A stretch of DNA of 64,000 bases, from positions 1 to 64,000 of the forward strand of contig CAMVJW010000001.1 in the NCBI GenBank assembly GCA_947167965.1, read 5' to 3'. Shown piece after piece: positions 1 to 9,879 of this stretch. The notes under the pieces were generated by a model. The model had not been told where the DNA came from and did no database searches. It worked only from the letters and a program-made list of their open reading frames with translations. The DNA comes from an uncultured Clostridia bacterium (GTDB lineage: Bacteria; Bacillota; Clostridia; TANB77; CAG-508). Both the position numbers and the translations under genes were made by a program. How positions within the stretch are numbered: position 1 is the stretch's first letter; the number at the start of each line of letters is the position of its first letter.

Positions 1-351
1 GGCCTTCTTGTCCTTCACTTGGATTCTGGCCTTCTTGTCCTTCACTTGGGTTTTGACCTTCTTGTCCTTCAGTTGGATTTTGGCCTTCTTGACCTTCAGT
101 TGGATTCTGGCCTTCTTGACCTTCAGTTGGATTCTGGCCTTCTTGTCCTTCAGTTGGATTCTGGCCTTCTTGACCTTCAGTTGGATTTTGGCCTTCTTGA
201 CCTTCAGTTGGATTTTGGCCTTCTTGACCTTCAGTTGAATTCTGGCCTTCTTGACCTTCACTTGGGTTTTGGCCTTCTTGTACTTCACTTGGATTTTGGC
301 TTTCTTGTCCTTCACTTGGGTTTTGGCCTTCTTGTCCTTCACTTGGGTTTT
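1..351 (-). repeat. Thirteen tandem 27-bp repeats encoding NP(S/T)EGQEGQ
   Basis: Thirteen contiguous 27-bp units with few substitutions fill 1-351 and continue past the window edge. Each encodes nine residues of the pattern NPSEGQEGQ or NPTEGQEGQ. Most changes are synonymous or Ser/Thr swaps. The array probably forms a flexible wall-spanning stalk and can change length by slippage. It also opens spurious frames on the plus strand. Confidence 0.93.
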
Positions 352-3300
352 GGTTTTCTAAATCATCAACTATGTTTTTATTTACAGGATAAATATTACT
401 TACTTCATTTTGGGCTATATTATTACTTATTGTTCCTCCATTTTTCACAAGTGTATTATTAAAATATCTAATTCCTCCGCCAAGTGTATCTGCAGTATTT
501 CCGCTAATAGTTCCTCCATTAACAGTTACTTTTCCATTAGCCTGAATTCCTCCTCCAGTTTTATCAGCATGATTGTTGATTATTTTACCATCATTTAATA
601 TAACTTCTCCTACTGCATTAATACATATTCCTCCACCTGCATATCCTGCTTCATTTCTTGAAATTTCAGTTTTATCTCCTTTAATTGTAAGTTTTCCATA
701 TGTATAAATTCCTCCTCCACTTGCTGGAGTTGCTTTATTTCCACTAAAAGTAGAATCTATAATATTAACTTTTGATGTTTTATTCGCAATAAACATTCCT
801 CCACCATGAGAAGCTTTATTTTCAGTAATATTAGAATTTGAAATAGTTAAATTCGAAGAAATTACATAAATACCTCCTCCTCTATCACTACTTTCACATT
901 TATTAATTGTTAAATTATTAATAGTTGCTTTTGATCCATATCCAATTTGTAATCCTCCTCCAGTATTAACCGTAAATACAGAACTTGTACCAGTACTTCC
1001 AATAGCTCCTTGTTTAGATATCTTTAAATTACTATTTGGATTCCCACCATCTATTGCTCCACCAGATATAGTTCCTCCATTTATATTCCATACACTTCCA
1101 TCTGCACAAGCTTGTAATCCTATTACACAAGATGTAGCACTAGATTCAATTTTGGTATTTTTTTGTAATGAAATACTAACAGCTTTTGATGCGTAATTTC
1201 CTGATATTGTAAAATCACTAGGTTTAGCTGCAGTCATATTTAAATATGCTAAACCAGTATAAACTCCAACTCCATATATTGAATTATCGGTCTTATTTAT
1301 AGTTGTTGTTTTTCCACTTACAGTTGATGTATTTACTTGTAAAACAGAATTATTATCAGCTTTGTTATTTTGTATTTTTCCTTTTATCAAATTTACTTCT
1401 GAACTTCTATCTGCATATACACCAACACCCAAACATTGTTGTTTTATAGATCCGGTTATATTAGAGTATTTTGAATTTGTTTTAACCACTGAATTATTTG
1501 CTGCTTTATTATTTATAATACTACCGCCATACATATTAAATTTGCTCGCAGATTCTAAGTAAATACCGGCACCCATTGTAGAAAGATAATAGTTACGATT
1601 TGATTGCATTGGAAGTTCTAGTTCACATGCTATTTTTTGGGAATTATCACTAATTTCCCCTCCATACATATAGATATTACCATTTCTTGCAAAAATTGCT
1701 GAACCAAATGCTACATAATAATCAACTGATCCTAATTTTTTTGTTAATGTAGTTGCTTTGTTAAAGTTATTACATAACTTAACATTATTATATAAACTTA
1801 AATCTCCTAAATCAACATTTATTAAAGTAGCAGAAGATGTTACATTACTTTTGTTTCCATCAATAGTAATTGTTCCTTTCATCCCACTATTTCCTATACT
1901 TAAATTACCTTTAACTAAAAATAATGGAGCATTATTTAAATTTGACCCTCTTGTAATCGTGACATTTTCAGAAGAGGTTAATATTACTCTTTGATTTTTT
2001 TCTATGGTAATTTCGCTATTAGCAGTCCAATTTCCTCCTTTTTGTAAATTAACAACTAAATCATGTATATAATATTTTTTCTCACTATCATCAATTCTTG
2101 CTTCGTTATTTTTATTGTTATTAATAACTGTTCTTAACGCTTCCCATGAATTTGCATTAACTTCTATTGTTGTTTTTTCATCAGACACTACTTCATATGA
2201 ATTATTACTACTTTCGTAATTTTTATATTTTGCTCCTTTTGGAGTATATTTCCATGTATCATTGATTTTATTTATAGTTTGATCAGTTCCCAAACCCAAA
2301 AACACTATATCATTAGTTAATGTAGCAGAAACTTCATATTTATCTTGTGTAGTATATATGTATTTTACCTTATCTTTTTTTAACCAATCTGTTATATCTT
2401 TATGAGCTCTACCCATTTCATTTGAAATTACAGCATATTCAGGTTTTAAAACATTTATAAATCCTTGTGTACTTGATTCAGTATTACCATGATGTCCTAA
2501 TTTTAACAAATCTACTTTACCAACAGCGTCTTTGATTCTGTCTTCATCTCCAAGTCTTTCAGGTGTAGTTGATGTAGCTGCCTTTTTATCACTATTATTC
2601 ATATCACCAGTAAAAAAAGCTTTTTTATTTCCTTGTGTTAATAAAAGTCCTAATGAATTATAATTTTCATTTGGAATCACTTCTCTTGTTGATGTAATTC
2701 CATTTTCAGTTTTATATTCCCATTTATTACTTCCAGTTTTTTTAACAGAAATTTGATTTCCGTATTTATCAAATAATTCCCAATTAAATATTTGTATTTT
2801 AGCACTTCCAAAGCTAATGTTTTTTGTAGTATTATTATTAAACTCAATAAAATTACTTTCTTTTGCATTTGCAGTACTTTGAATGAAACTACTTGATATA
2901 CTTGGACTAATTGTAGTTGATCTTATAGCTCCATAACTTACTCCAAATACTCTTATGTTTTTAGCTATTGCTTTTTTAATTATATTTTCATAGATTGATG
3001 GATCTTCTTGATTTGCTGAAAATTTCTTATCATATAAATTCATAAAAACCTTTTCAACTTGAAAATTATCTATTACATCTAAAGCATCTCCATGATGATC
3101 AGTATGATTATGTGTAATCATAAAAAATTCAAGCTTTGTTACTCCATGTTTCTTTAAAAAATTCTTTACTGATGTAACTACTTTTCCATTTGCATCTCTT
3201 TTATTTCCTGCATCTATTAATCCATAATGTTTAACTCCATTTTGATCATAATTTTCTAATAAGATACAATCTCCTGCACCAACATCTTTGGTTATTTCAG

Positions 3301-3448
3301 AATAAAAATACATTCTTGTTATATTTTTCAATCCATTTGTATCAGCAGCATATATTATTCCACATGACCCCAAATTAAATACTATGCTAATAATTAGAAT
3401 TGTAATAAGTAAAAATTTTACTTTTTCACTAGATAAAATATTTTTCAT
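1..3448 (-). CDS. Secreted MBL-fold / beta-helix surface protein with C-terminal 9-residue repeats (3' end outside window)
   Basis: One open frame runs from an ATG at 3448 (preceded by AAAGGAGAT) to the left edge, so the C-terminus is missing. Residues 1-36 form a signal sequence; a Cys at 29 after LGS could be a lipobox. Residues 113-121 read HNHTDHHGD, the metal-binding motif of the metallo-beta-lactamase fold. Later FTGD and GHHGN motifs resemble the extracellular MBL domain of ComEC-like proteins. After about residue 430 come many GGG-I-Y and N-x-A turns typical of a right-handed parallel beta-helix. The end is a run of NP(S/T)EGQEGQ units. Known for the fold: MBL domains are often hydrolases or nucleases. 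Inferred: a cell-surface enzyme or adhesin on a long stalk; substrate unknown. The frame has no in-frame CGG. Confidence 0.8.
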   Translation of the reverse strand, partial: MKNILSSEKVKFLLITILIISIVFNLGSCGIIYAADTNGLKNITRMYFYSEITKDVGAGDCILLENYDQNGVKHYGLIDAGNKRDANGKVVTSVKNFLKKHGVTKLEFFMITHNHTDHHGDALDVIDNFQVEKVFMNLYDKKFSANQEDPSIYENIIKKAIAKNIRVFGVSYGAIRSTTISPSISSSFIQSTANAKESNFIEFNNNTTKNISFGSAKIQIFNWELFDKYGNQISVKKTGSNKWEYKTENGITSTREVIPNENYNSLGLLLTQGNKKAFFTGDMNNSDKKAATSTTPERLGDEDRIKDAVGKVDLLKLGHHGNTESSTQGFINVLKPEYAVISNEMGRAHKDITDWLKKDKVKYIYTTQDKYEVSATLTNDIVFLGLGTDQTINKINDTWKYTPKGAKYKNYESSNNSYEVVSDEKTTIEVNANSWEALRTVINNNKNNEARIDDSEKKYYIHDLVVNLQKGGNWTANSEITIEKNQRVILTSSENVTITRGSNLNNAPLFLVKGNLSIGNSGMKGTITIDGNKSNVTSSATLINVDLGDLSLYNNVKLCNNFNKATTLTKKLGSVDYYVAFGSAIFARNGNIYMYGGEISDNSQKIACELELPMQSNRNYYLSTMGAGIYLESASKFNMYGGSIINNKAANNSVVKTNSKYSNITGSIKQQCLGVGVYADRSSEVNLIKGKIQNNKADNNSVLQVNTSTVSGKTTTINKTDNSIYGVGVYTGLAYLNMTAAKPSDFTISGNYASKAVSISLQKNTKIESSATSCVIGLQACADGSVWNINGGTISGGAIDGGNPNSNLKISKQGAIGSTGTSSVFTVNTGGGLQIGYGSKATINNLTINKCESSDRGGGIYVISSNLTISNSNITENKASHGGGMFIANKTSKVNIIDSTFSGNKATPASGGGIYTYGKLTIKGDKTEISRNEAGYAGGGICINAVGEVILNDGKIINNHADKTGGGIQANGKVTVNGGTISGNTADTLGGGIRYFNNTLVKNGGTISNNIAQNEVSNIYPVNKNIVDDLENQNPSEGQEGQNPSEGQESQNPSEVQEGQNPSEGQEGQNSTEGQEGQNPTEGQEGQNPTEGQEGQNPTEGQEGQNPTEGQEGQNPTEGQEGQNPTEGQEGQNPSEGQEGQNPSEGQEG

Positions 3449-3494
3449 TTTTTATCTCCTTTTATTATTATTTACCTTCTATAATTTTATCCTT

Positions 3495-6400
3495 TTATAC
3501 GTTTACTGTCTTTATCTCTATATTCTGTTCTCCAACGATTTCTTTAAAAATGTCAAATATTTTATCTGTTAAATAAATCGCTCCACATTTTAGTTCTTTT
3601 TCTTCATCTTGAACTACAACTGCAATATTGTTCATTTCACCTGTAAAATATTTTAAAGCTCCTCTTAGTTTCTTTTTTGTAGGTTCTTCTAAATTTGTTA
3701 TATTTATTTTTAAAACCTTTCTTTTTTTAGGTCCAAAATTTGTAATTGAATTTGCAATTATTGTAGCTTTTTCTTCATCTCTTAAGCTTAATCTTCCTTT
3801 TATTAGAACTATATTTTCTTCAACCAAACTTTCTTTAGCTGAAAGATATGTGTTTTCGAATGTAATTATTTCTATTTGTCCATATAAATCTTCTAATGTT
3901 ATAAATGCCATAATTTTATTTGTTTTCGTAAATTTTTTCTTAATTGATGTAATAATTCCTGCAAATGTAACTTCTTGTCCATCTTTAAATAATGTCATAG
4001 TTTCTTTTTCATTAAATTCAGACATTACATTTTCTTCTTGATTTAAAGAATTATTCCTATTAAGTAACATTATATCTTTACTTGATATTGTTGTTTGTTT
4101 TTTTATTTCATCTTGTAATTTTTCTAAAGGATGTCCAGATAAATATATTCCAAGCATTTCCTTTTCTTGAGATAATAATTCTTTTTCAGTAAACTCTTCT
4201 TGTATATTATACTGATATTTTACATCATTTAAATTATTATCTTCATTACTTGCAATTCCTAAATCAAACATTGAAAACTGACCTTCTAAGCCTTTTTTCT
4301 TTGTGTTTTGAATTGTATCTATAATTGATTCAAATGATGCAAGTAAAGTACTTCTATTTTGTTCAAATGAATCAAATGCACCAGATTTAATAAGACTCTC
4401 TATACACTTTTTATTTACACCTTTTTCTTCTATTCTTTCACAAAAATCTGTGAAATCAGCATATAGTCCATTTTCTTCTCTTTCTTTAATAATTGCTTCA
4501 ACTGGAGTTATCCCAACATTTTTAACACTTCCTAATCCGAAGCGGATGTTCCCTTTTTCATTATTTTCTCTATCTACTGTAAATTTTAAACTACTTATAT
4601 TAATATCTGGTTTTAAAATATCTATATTTAAGCTTTTACATTCTTCAATATATATTGGAACTTTATCTAAATTTCCTAAGTAACTATTAAGCATAGCTGC
4701 CATAAACTCTGCTGGATAATATGCTTTTAAATATGCTGTTTGATATGATATAACCGCATAACAAGCAGCATGAGATTTATTAAATGCATATTTTGCAAAT
4801 TCTGCCATTTCATCAAATATTTTATTAGCAGATTGTTCATCTATTCCATTTCTTACACAACCTGGAACAACCACATTTCCTTCTTCGTCAACTTGTCCAT
4901 GGATAAATACTTCTCTTTCTTTAGCCATTACATCTAGTTTTTTCTTTCCCATTGCACGACGCACCAAATCTGCTCTTCCAAGTGAGTATCCTGCTAAGTC
5001 TCTTACTATTTGCATAACTTGTTCTTGGTAAACCATACATCCATATGTTACATTTAATATAGGCTCTAAACTTGGATGTGTGTATTCATTATGTCCTGGA
5101 TTAAGTTTTCCTCTAACATAACGTGGTATTTGATCCATAGGCCCAGGTCTGTATAAGGAAACTCCAGCAATTAAATCCTCTAAACAATCTGGCTTTAATT
5201 CTTGCATAAAGTTTTTCATACCTTGGCTTTCGAATTGGAATACTCCAACAGTTTTCCCTTCTTGCCATAATTTATAAACTTTTTGGTCATTCATTTCTTG
5301 ATCAAACTTAACATCAATATTTAAATCTTGTTTAACCATTTTTTTTGTATCTTTGATTACTGTTAAAGTACGAAGTCCAAGGAAGTCCATTTTCAAAAGT
5401 CCTAATTCTTCAAGTGTTGTCATTACAAACTGTGTAGCATTTTGTCCGTCTCTCACATAAAGTGGAACATAGTTATCTACTGGTTCTTTGGTAATAACAA
5501 CTCCGGCACGCATGTGTTGAAGTGTTTTTTGGCATTCCTTCTAACGCCATAGATACATCTAATAATTTTTTTATTCTTTCATCATTTTCATATAAATTTC
5601 TTAATTCTATATTTTGATCTATTGCTTTTTTTATTGTAATATGGATTTCATTTGGAATCATTTTTGCAATTTTATCAGTTTCTTGTAGTGATATATCTAA
5701 TGCTCTTCCTACATTTCTAATTGCATTTTTTGCAGCTAATGTTCCAAATGTGATTATTTGAGAAACATGGTCATTTCCATATTTTTGACAAACATAATCT
5801 ATAATTTCCTGTCTTTGCTCATCACTAAAGTCCACATCAAAATCAGGCATACTAATTCTTTCAGGATTTAAAAACCTCTCAAAAAGGAGATTATATTTCA
5901 TTGGATCTATATCTGTTATTTCTATGCTATAAGCTAGAATTGAACCTGCTCCAGATCCACGTCCTGGTCCTACTGGAATATCATGTGTTTTTGCATAATG
6001 AATATAATCCCATACTATAAGGAAGTAATCAACATATCCCATTTTTTTTACAATACCAAGTTCATAATCTGCTCTATCTAAGTATTCTTTTGGAATATTT
6101 TCACCGTATCTTTTTTTCAAACCGTCCCTACATAGTTTTTCTAAATAATCATAATGTGAATTAAATTCTTCAGGTACATCATAATTTGGAAGGATAGTAT
6201 GTCCAAATTCAAATTCCACATTACATTTTTCAGCTATTTTTACTGTATTTTCAATTGCATCTGGAAACGCTTTAAAATAATCTATCATTTCTTCAGGAGA
6301 TTTTATATATAACTCTCCTTCCGCAAAACTCATTCTGTCTTCATCACTCATTCTTTTTCCTGTTTGTATACATAAAAGAACTTCATGATTATATTTATCT

Positions 6401-7035
6401 TCTTTTTTCAAATAATGTGCATCATTGGTAGCAGCAAGTGGAATATTAAGTTTTCTACTAAGAGCAACTAATTTTTGATTAGCTAAAACTTGTTCTTTAT
6501 ATCCATTGTTTTGTATCTCTATATAATAATCTTCTCCAAAAACTTTTTTATGCCATAAGGCAATTTCTTCTGCTTTTTCATTTTCTCCATTTAAGAGTGC
6601 TTGATTCACTTCTCCTGCAAAACACGCACTTAAGCAAATAAGTCCTTCACAATATTTTTCTAATATTTCATGATCTATTCTTGGTTTATAGTAGTATCCA
6701 TCTATAAAACCTAAAGATACTAGTTTACTTAAATTTTTATATCCTTGATTATTTTTTGCTAGTAAAATTAAATGGTAGTTTTTGTTATCTACACCTGGTT
6801 CTTTATCAAATCTTGAACGAGGGGCAACATAAACTTCACAACCAATAATGGGTTTTATTCCTTCTTTTTTACATGCTTTATAGAAATCTATTACACCATA
6901 CATTACACCATGGTCTGTTAGAGCAATTGCATCCATACCAAGCTCTTTAGCGCGAACTGGTAAGTCCTTTATTCTGTTTGCTCCATCTAATAAACTATAT
7001 TCACTATGTATATGTAGATGTACAAATTCACCCAT
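3495..7035 (-). CDS. dnaE: DNA polymerase III subunit alpha, DnaE type, with one CGG +1 frameshift
   Basis: The catalytic subunit of the replicative polymerase; about 1179 residues once the frame change is taken, normal for DnaE. I chose the ATG at 7035 because GAGGTGAAATT precedes it and HLHIHSEYSLLDG (PHP domain) follows at once. GPGRGSGAGS and PDFDVDFSD mark the polymerase core. GRADLVRRAMGKK belongs to the fingers, and an OB domain (VTFAGIITSIKKKF) is near residue 1000. The frame breaks at codon 511: upstream GMPKNTSTHAC, then CGG, then GVVITKEPV in the +1 frame, restoring the family motif HACGVV. Without the shift the product would stop after about 520 residues with no fingers or OB domain. 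The gene must be functional, since no other polymerase is visible here. Confidence 0.95.
5503..5505 (-). other. CGG +1 frameshift site in dnaE
   Basis: Coding-strand context is GCG TGC CGG AGT. In-frame CGG is codon 511. Skipping the C at 5505 gives TGC GGA GTT, which restores the conserved HACGVV. Reading straight on meets a stop after ten more codons. Confidence 0.9.
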
Positions 7036-7224
7036 AATTTCACCTCTTTTCAGGAAAAAATACCCAATTAATATTATACAACAAAAAGCTTTATAAATCA
7101 AGTTTATAAAGCTTCTTCTTATATATATTAAAATTACCACTATTATTATATAATAGCCTACATTTCAATTCTAAGTCTAATATAATTTTCTAATATATTT
7201 AAATCAATTTAGTCCTGCTCAAAT

Positions 7225-7272
7225 CAACAAAAAAATAAACGTAGAATCTTTCCTGTACGGAAATCTACGTTT
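7225..7272 (-). terminator. Rho-independent terminator after divIC
   Basis: Inverted repeat AAACGTAGA (7237-7245) / TCTACGTTT (7264-7272) with an inner TTTCC/GGAAA pair. On the minus strand it is followed by a run of T. It separates the yabP-yabQ-divIC group from dnaE. Confidence 0.8.
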
Positions 7273-7312
7273 TATTCAAGATATTCACAACCTAAATATT
7301 ATATACATTTAT

Positions 7313-7588
7313 TTAATTCTCATTATCAACATATACTCTTTCATTAGGTAAATACATTCCAAGCTTTTCTCTAGCAATTTTTTCAATGTATTCATTAGAA
7401 TTAATATTATGTTTTTTTTCATTTAATTCTTCTTGATATTCTGTTGCTTCTGCTATTTGTGCATTTACATTTTTAGCTTGTATTTTATAATTATTTAATA
7501 CTTTTTGTTGTTTTAATAAAGTTATTATTGCATATATAACAAATAATACAAATAATACTATTTTTAGTGTTTTTCTGATATTCTTCAT
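7313..7588 (-). CDS. divIC: Septum formation initiator, DivIC/FtsB family
   Basis: A 91-residue protein with a short basic cytoplasmic tail, one membrane helix at about residues 8-25 (TLKIVLFVLFVIYAII) and an extracytoplasmic coiled coil. The end, IEKIAREKLGMYLPNERVY, is the conserved FtsB/DivIC C-terminal motif. The family bridges FtsL and FtsQ/DivIB in the divisome. It lies downstream of yabQ, the standard clostridial and bacilli order yabP-yabQ-divIC, and ends in its own terminator. Confidence 0.85.
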   Translation of the reverse strand: MKNIRKTLKIVLFVLFVIYAIITLLKQQKVLNNYKIQAKNVNAQIAEATEYQEELNEKKHNINSNEYIEKIAREKLGMYLPNERVYVDNEN

Positions 7589-7668
7589 ACGTATCCATCT
7601 TCCTTATTTTTTTCTTAATTATCTTATTCTCCATTTAATAATAAAATCCTTCATTTTTTTATTAATTT

Positions 7669-8076
7669 TTATATTTTTTCTACTTTTTTGTTCTTTTTTA
7701 AATTTTTTATGTTATTTTTTAAGAATTTATTTATTATTTTAAACGGAATATAAAGATATTTTAGTAGATATTTAAAATATTTTAGCAAAAAACAATATAT
7801 TTTAAAAACAAATTTGCTTATGCTCAAAAAATAGAAAATAACACCTATTGATAATCCTATAAATATAAATAATCTTATGCTTCCATCAGTATAGATATAC
7901 ATAAAACATATTATTGAAATTCCAGATATAATCCAAAACAAAATATCCTGAATATAAATAAATACATTATTAAAATTAAATGTTTTTCTTAATGCTCTAA
8001 AAAAGTCAAATATTGCTCCAATTATTAATCCATTTAATGTAAATATACTAAATACATATAGTTGTTCTATCACCAT
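7669..8076 (-). CDS. yabQ: Spore cortex biosynthesis membrane protein YabQ
   Basis: A 135-residue, very hydrophobic protein with about three to four membrane helices, ending in a lysine-rich tail. The sequence near residues 5-35 (ALRKTFNFNN follows a GAIFDFFR segment) matches the YabQ family, which is needed for cortex formation in Bacillus. It follows yabP by 25 bp and precedes divIC, the usual order. Identification rests on both sequence and neighbourhood. Confidence 0.82.
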   Translation of the reverse strand: MVIEQLYVFSIFTLNGLIIGAIFDFFRALRKTFNFNNVFIYIQDILFWIISGISIICFMYIYTDGSIRLFIFIGLSIGVIFYFLSISKFVFKIYCFLLKYFKYLLKYLYIPFKIINKFLKNNIKNLKKNKKVEKI

Positions 8077-8101
8077 ACCTACTCACCACTTAATTAATTA
8101 T

Positions 8102-8401
8102 TTATCTAAATATTTTTGAAAATATTCCTTTTTCTTGTTCTCCTTTTGAATGATCTGTATATCCCATATTATTTATTTCACCTTCAACTATTACATCTCC
8201 AGTGTCTATGCTTAATTTATTTATTTTTAAGTTTTCTCCTTTTATTGTTAAAAGTCCTAATTCTGTTTCCATAGCAACTAATTCGTCATCAAAACTTAAA
8301 ACATCTTTCACTCCTGAAACACTTAGTTTATTTCTGTTTTCGAGCACTAAATTTTGGACAGTGTTATTAAAATTTACATTTTTTCTTTCTTCTACTACCA
8401 T
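8102..8401 (-). CDS. yabP: Sporulation protein YabP
   Basis: A 99-residue protein containing LENRNKLSVSGVKDVLSFDD and LGLLTIKGENLKINKLSI, the core of the YabP/YqfC domain. YabP partners with YabQ in spore cortex assembly in the mother cell. It heads the yabP-yabQ-divIC run. The C-terminal 25 residues are poorly conserved and charged. Confidence 0.87.
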   Translation of the reverse strand: MVVEERKNVNFNNTVQNLVLENRNKLSVSGVKDVLSFDDELVAMETELGLLTIKGENLKINKLSIDTGDVIVEGEINNMGYTDHSKGEQEKGIFSKIFR

Positions 8402-8536
8402 TAAACTCTCTTTCCCTTCAAAAAAAATATATAAATCAATAATATAAAAATCATTTTAGTTATAATTATTTATATTCAAATCCATTTATATTTAGAACTA
8501 AATGGTAATACAATACTAATTTTCTTTTAAATAAAA

Positions 8537-8564
8537 AAGACCTGAATCTTTTGAATCAAGTCTT
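8537..8564 (-). terminator. Terminator after aspartate kinase
   Basis: On the minus strand, AAGACTTGATTC / GATTCAGGTCTT (two G-T pairs) is closed by a short A-rich loop and followed by T's. It sits 20 bp past the aspartate kinase stop. Confidence 0.65.
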
Positions 8565-8583
8565 ATATAAATTATTAATTACT

Positions 8584-9780
8584 TTATTTAATAACCATTT
8601 TATGCAATTGATCAAATAAGTCATCTGGTATTATTTCTTTAAATAATATTGAAATTTTAACTTCGCTTATTTGAATATTTAAAACATTTAGTTTATTTTC
8701 TGTAATAAATTTTAAAATTTTATTTAATACTTTATTGTTGCTCATAATTCCATTTCCGATTACAGAAATTTTAGTTATATCTAAACAAGAAATGTCGAAA
8801 TTCTTATATTTTTCTTCTAGTATAAGTGATAATTTATTAAATTTTGTTTTTGACATTGTAAAATAAATACTTTGTTCTTCATTACTACATTTAAATACAT
8901 TTTCTATATTTAATTCATTTTTTATTAATATATCATATATTCTATTTAATCTATCTATACTTAATTGATTGTTTGGTTTTAGATTTACAAATTTTAAATT
9001 ATCATTTTTTACTATGCTTTTTACAGAACTTTCTTCTATTTTATCTTTAGATGTATTATTAATTATTGTTCCCGAATTATTTAAAAATGTTGATTTTGCA
9101 ATTATAGGTACATTAAATTTCTGCCCAACTTCCACACATCTGTTATGCAATACTTTTGCTCCTTCGTCTGCAATTTCTATCATTTCAGAATATGAAATAT
9201 TATCAATTTTTTTTGCAACTTTCGTTTTTTTAGGATCTGCAGAATATACTCCATCTACATCAGAAAATATATAACATGCTGTTGCCTTAATTTTTGCTGC
9301 TATAGCCATTGCAGTTGTATCAGATCCACCTCTTCCAAGTGTTGTAATATCTAGCTTTTTATTAATTCCTTGAAACCCTGCTACTATAACTATGTTATTA
9401 TTATTTAGTTCATTTTCTATTCTTGTTGTATCTATGTTTTCAATTATTGCATCTTGATTAGTATTATTTGTATAAATTCCTGCTTGCCAACCTGTTAGCG
9501 AAATTGCTTTCATTTCCATTCTATTTAATAATATACTTAATTTTGCAATTGTAATTTGTTCGCCACAACTTAATAATACATCTAATTCTCTTTCATTTGG
9601 CATACTTGACAAACTCATAGCTTCTTTAATTAATTTATCTGTTGTATCTCCTTGAGCTGAAACTACAACTACTATTTTCTTATTTTCTTTATAAAACTCC
9701 TTTATTTTTTCTGCAACAATATTTAATTTAATATTATCTGCTACAGAGCTTCCTCCAAATTTTAATACTACTGTGTCCAT
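8584..9780 (-). CDS. Aspartate kinase
   Basis: A 398-residue enzyme phosphorylating L-aspartate, the first step to lysine, threonine and methionine and to diaminopimelate for the cell wall. The N-terminus VVLKFGGSSVAD is the kinase signature. LGRGGSDTTAMA (about residues 147-158) and FSDVDGVYSADPK bind ATP and aspartate. Two C-terminal ACT domains (from about residue 260) would sense an amino acid end product. It is monocistronic, with a promoter and a terminator of its own. Which isozyme it is cannot be told from the sequence. Confidence 0.92.
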   Translation of the reverse strand: MDTVVLKFGGSSVADNIKLNIVAEKIKEFYKENKKIVVVVSAQGDTTDKLIKEAMSLSSMPNERELDVLLSCGEQITIAKLSILLNRMEMKAISLTGWQAGIYTNNTNQDAIIENIDTTRIENELNNNNIVIVAGFQGINKKLDITTLGRGGSDTTAMAIAAKIKATACYIFSDVDGVYSADPKKTKVAKKIDNISYSEMIEIADEGAKVLHNRCVEVGQKFNVPIIAKSTFLNNSGTIINNTSKDKIEESSVKSIVKNDNLKFVNLKPNNQLSIDRLNRIYDILIKNELNIENVFKCSNEEQSIYFTMSKTKFNKLSLILEEKYKNFDISCLDITKISVIGNGIMSNNKVLNKILKFITENKLNVLNIQISEVKISILFKEIIPDDLFDQLHKMVIK

Positions 9781-9840
9781 AATTTTGGCACCTTCTTTTT
9801 AGTTTACGAAGGATTATTTAATTATAAATATTCCTTTTAT

Positions 9841-9869
9841 ATTATATGATTTTATTTTACTTAAGTTAA
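9841..9869 (-). promoter_or_regulatory. Sigma-A-type promoter for aspartate kinase
   Basis: On the minus strand TTAACT (9869-9864), a 17-bp spacer and TATAAT (9846-9841), about 60 bp upstream of the aspartate kinase ATG. Confidence 0.6.
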
Positions 9870-9879
9870 AATAATATAA

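Noticed and set aside
8..462. Plus-strand open frames of Leu/Phe-rich repeats
   Set aside because: They are the opposite strand of the 27-bp NP(S/T)EGQEGQ repeat and have no ribosome site.
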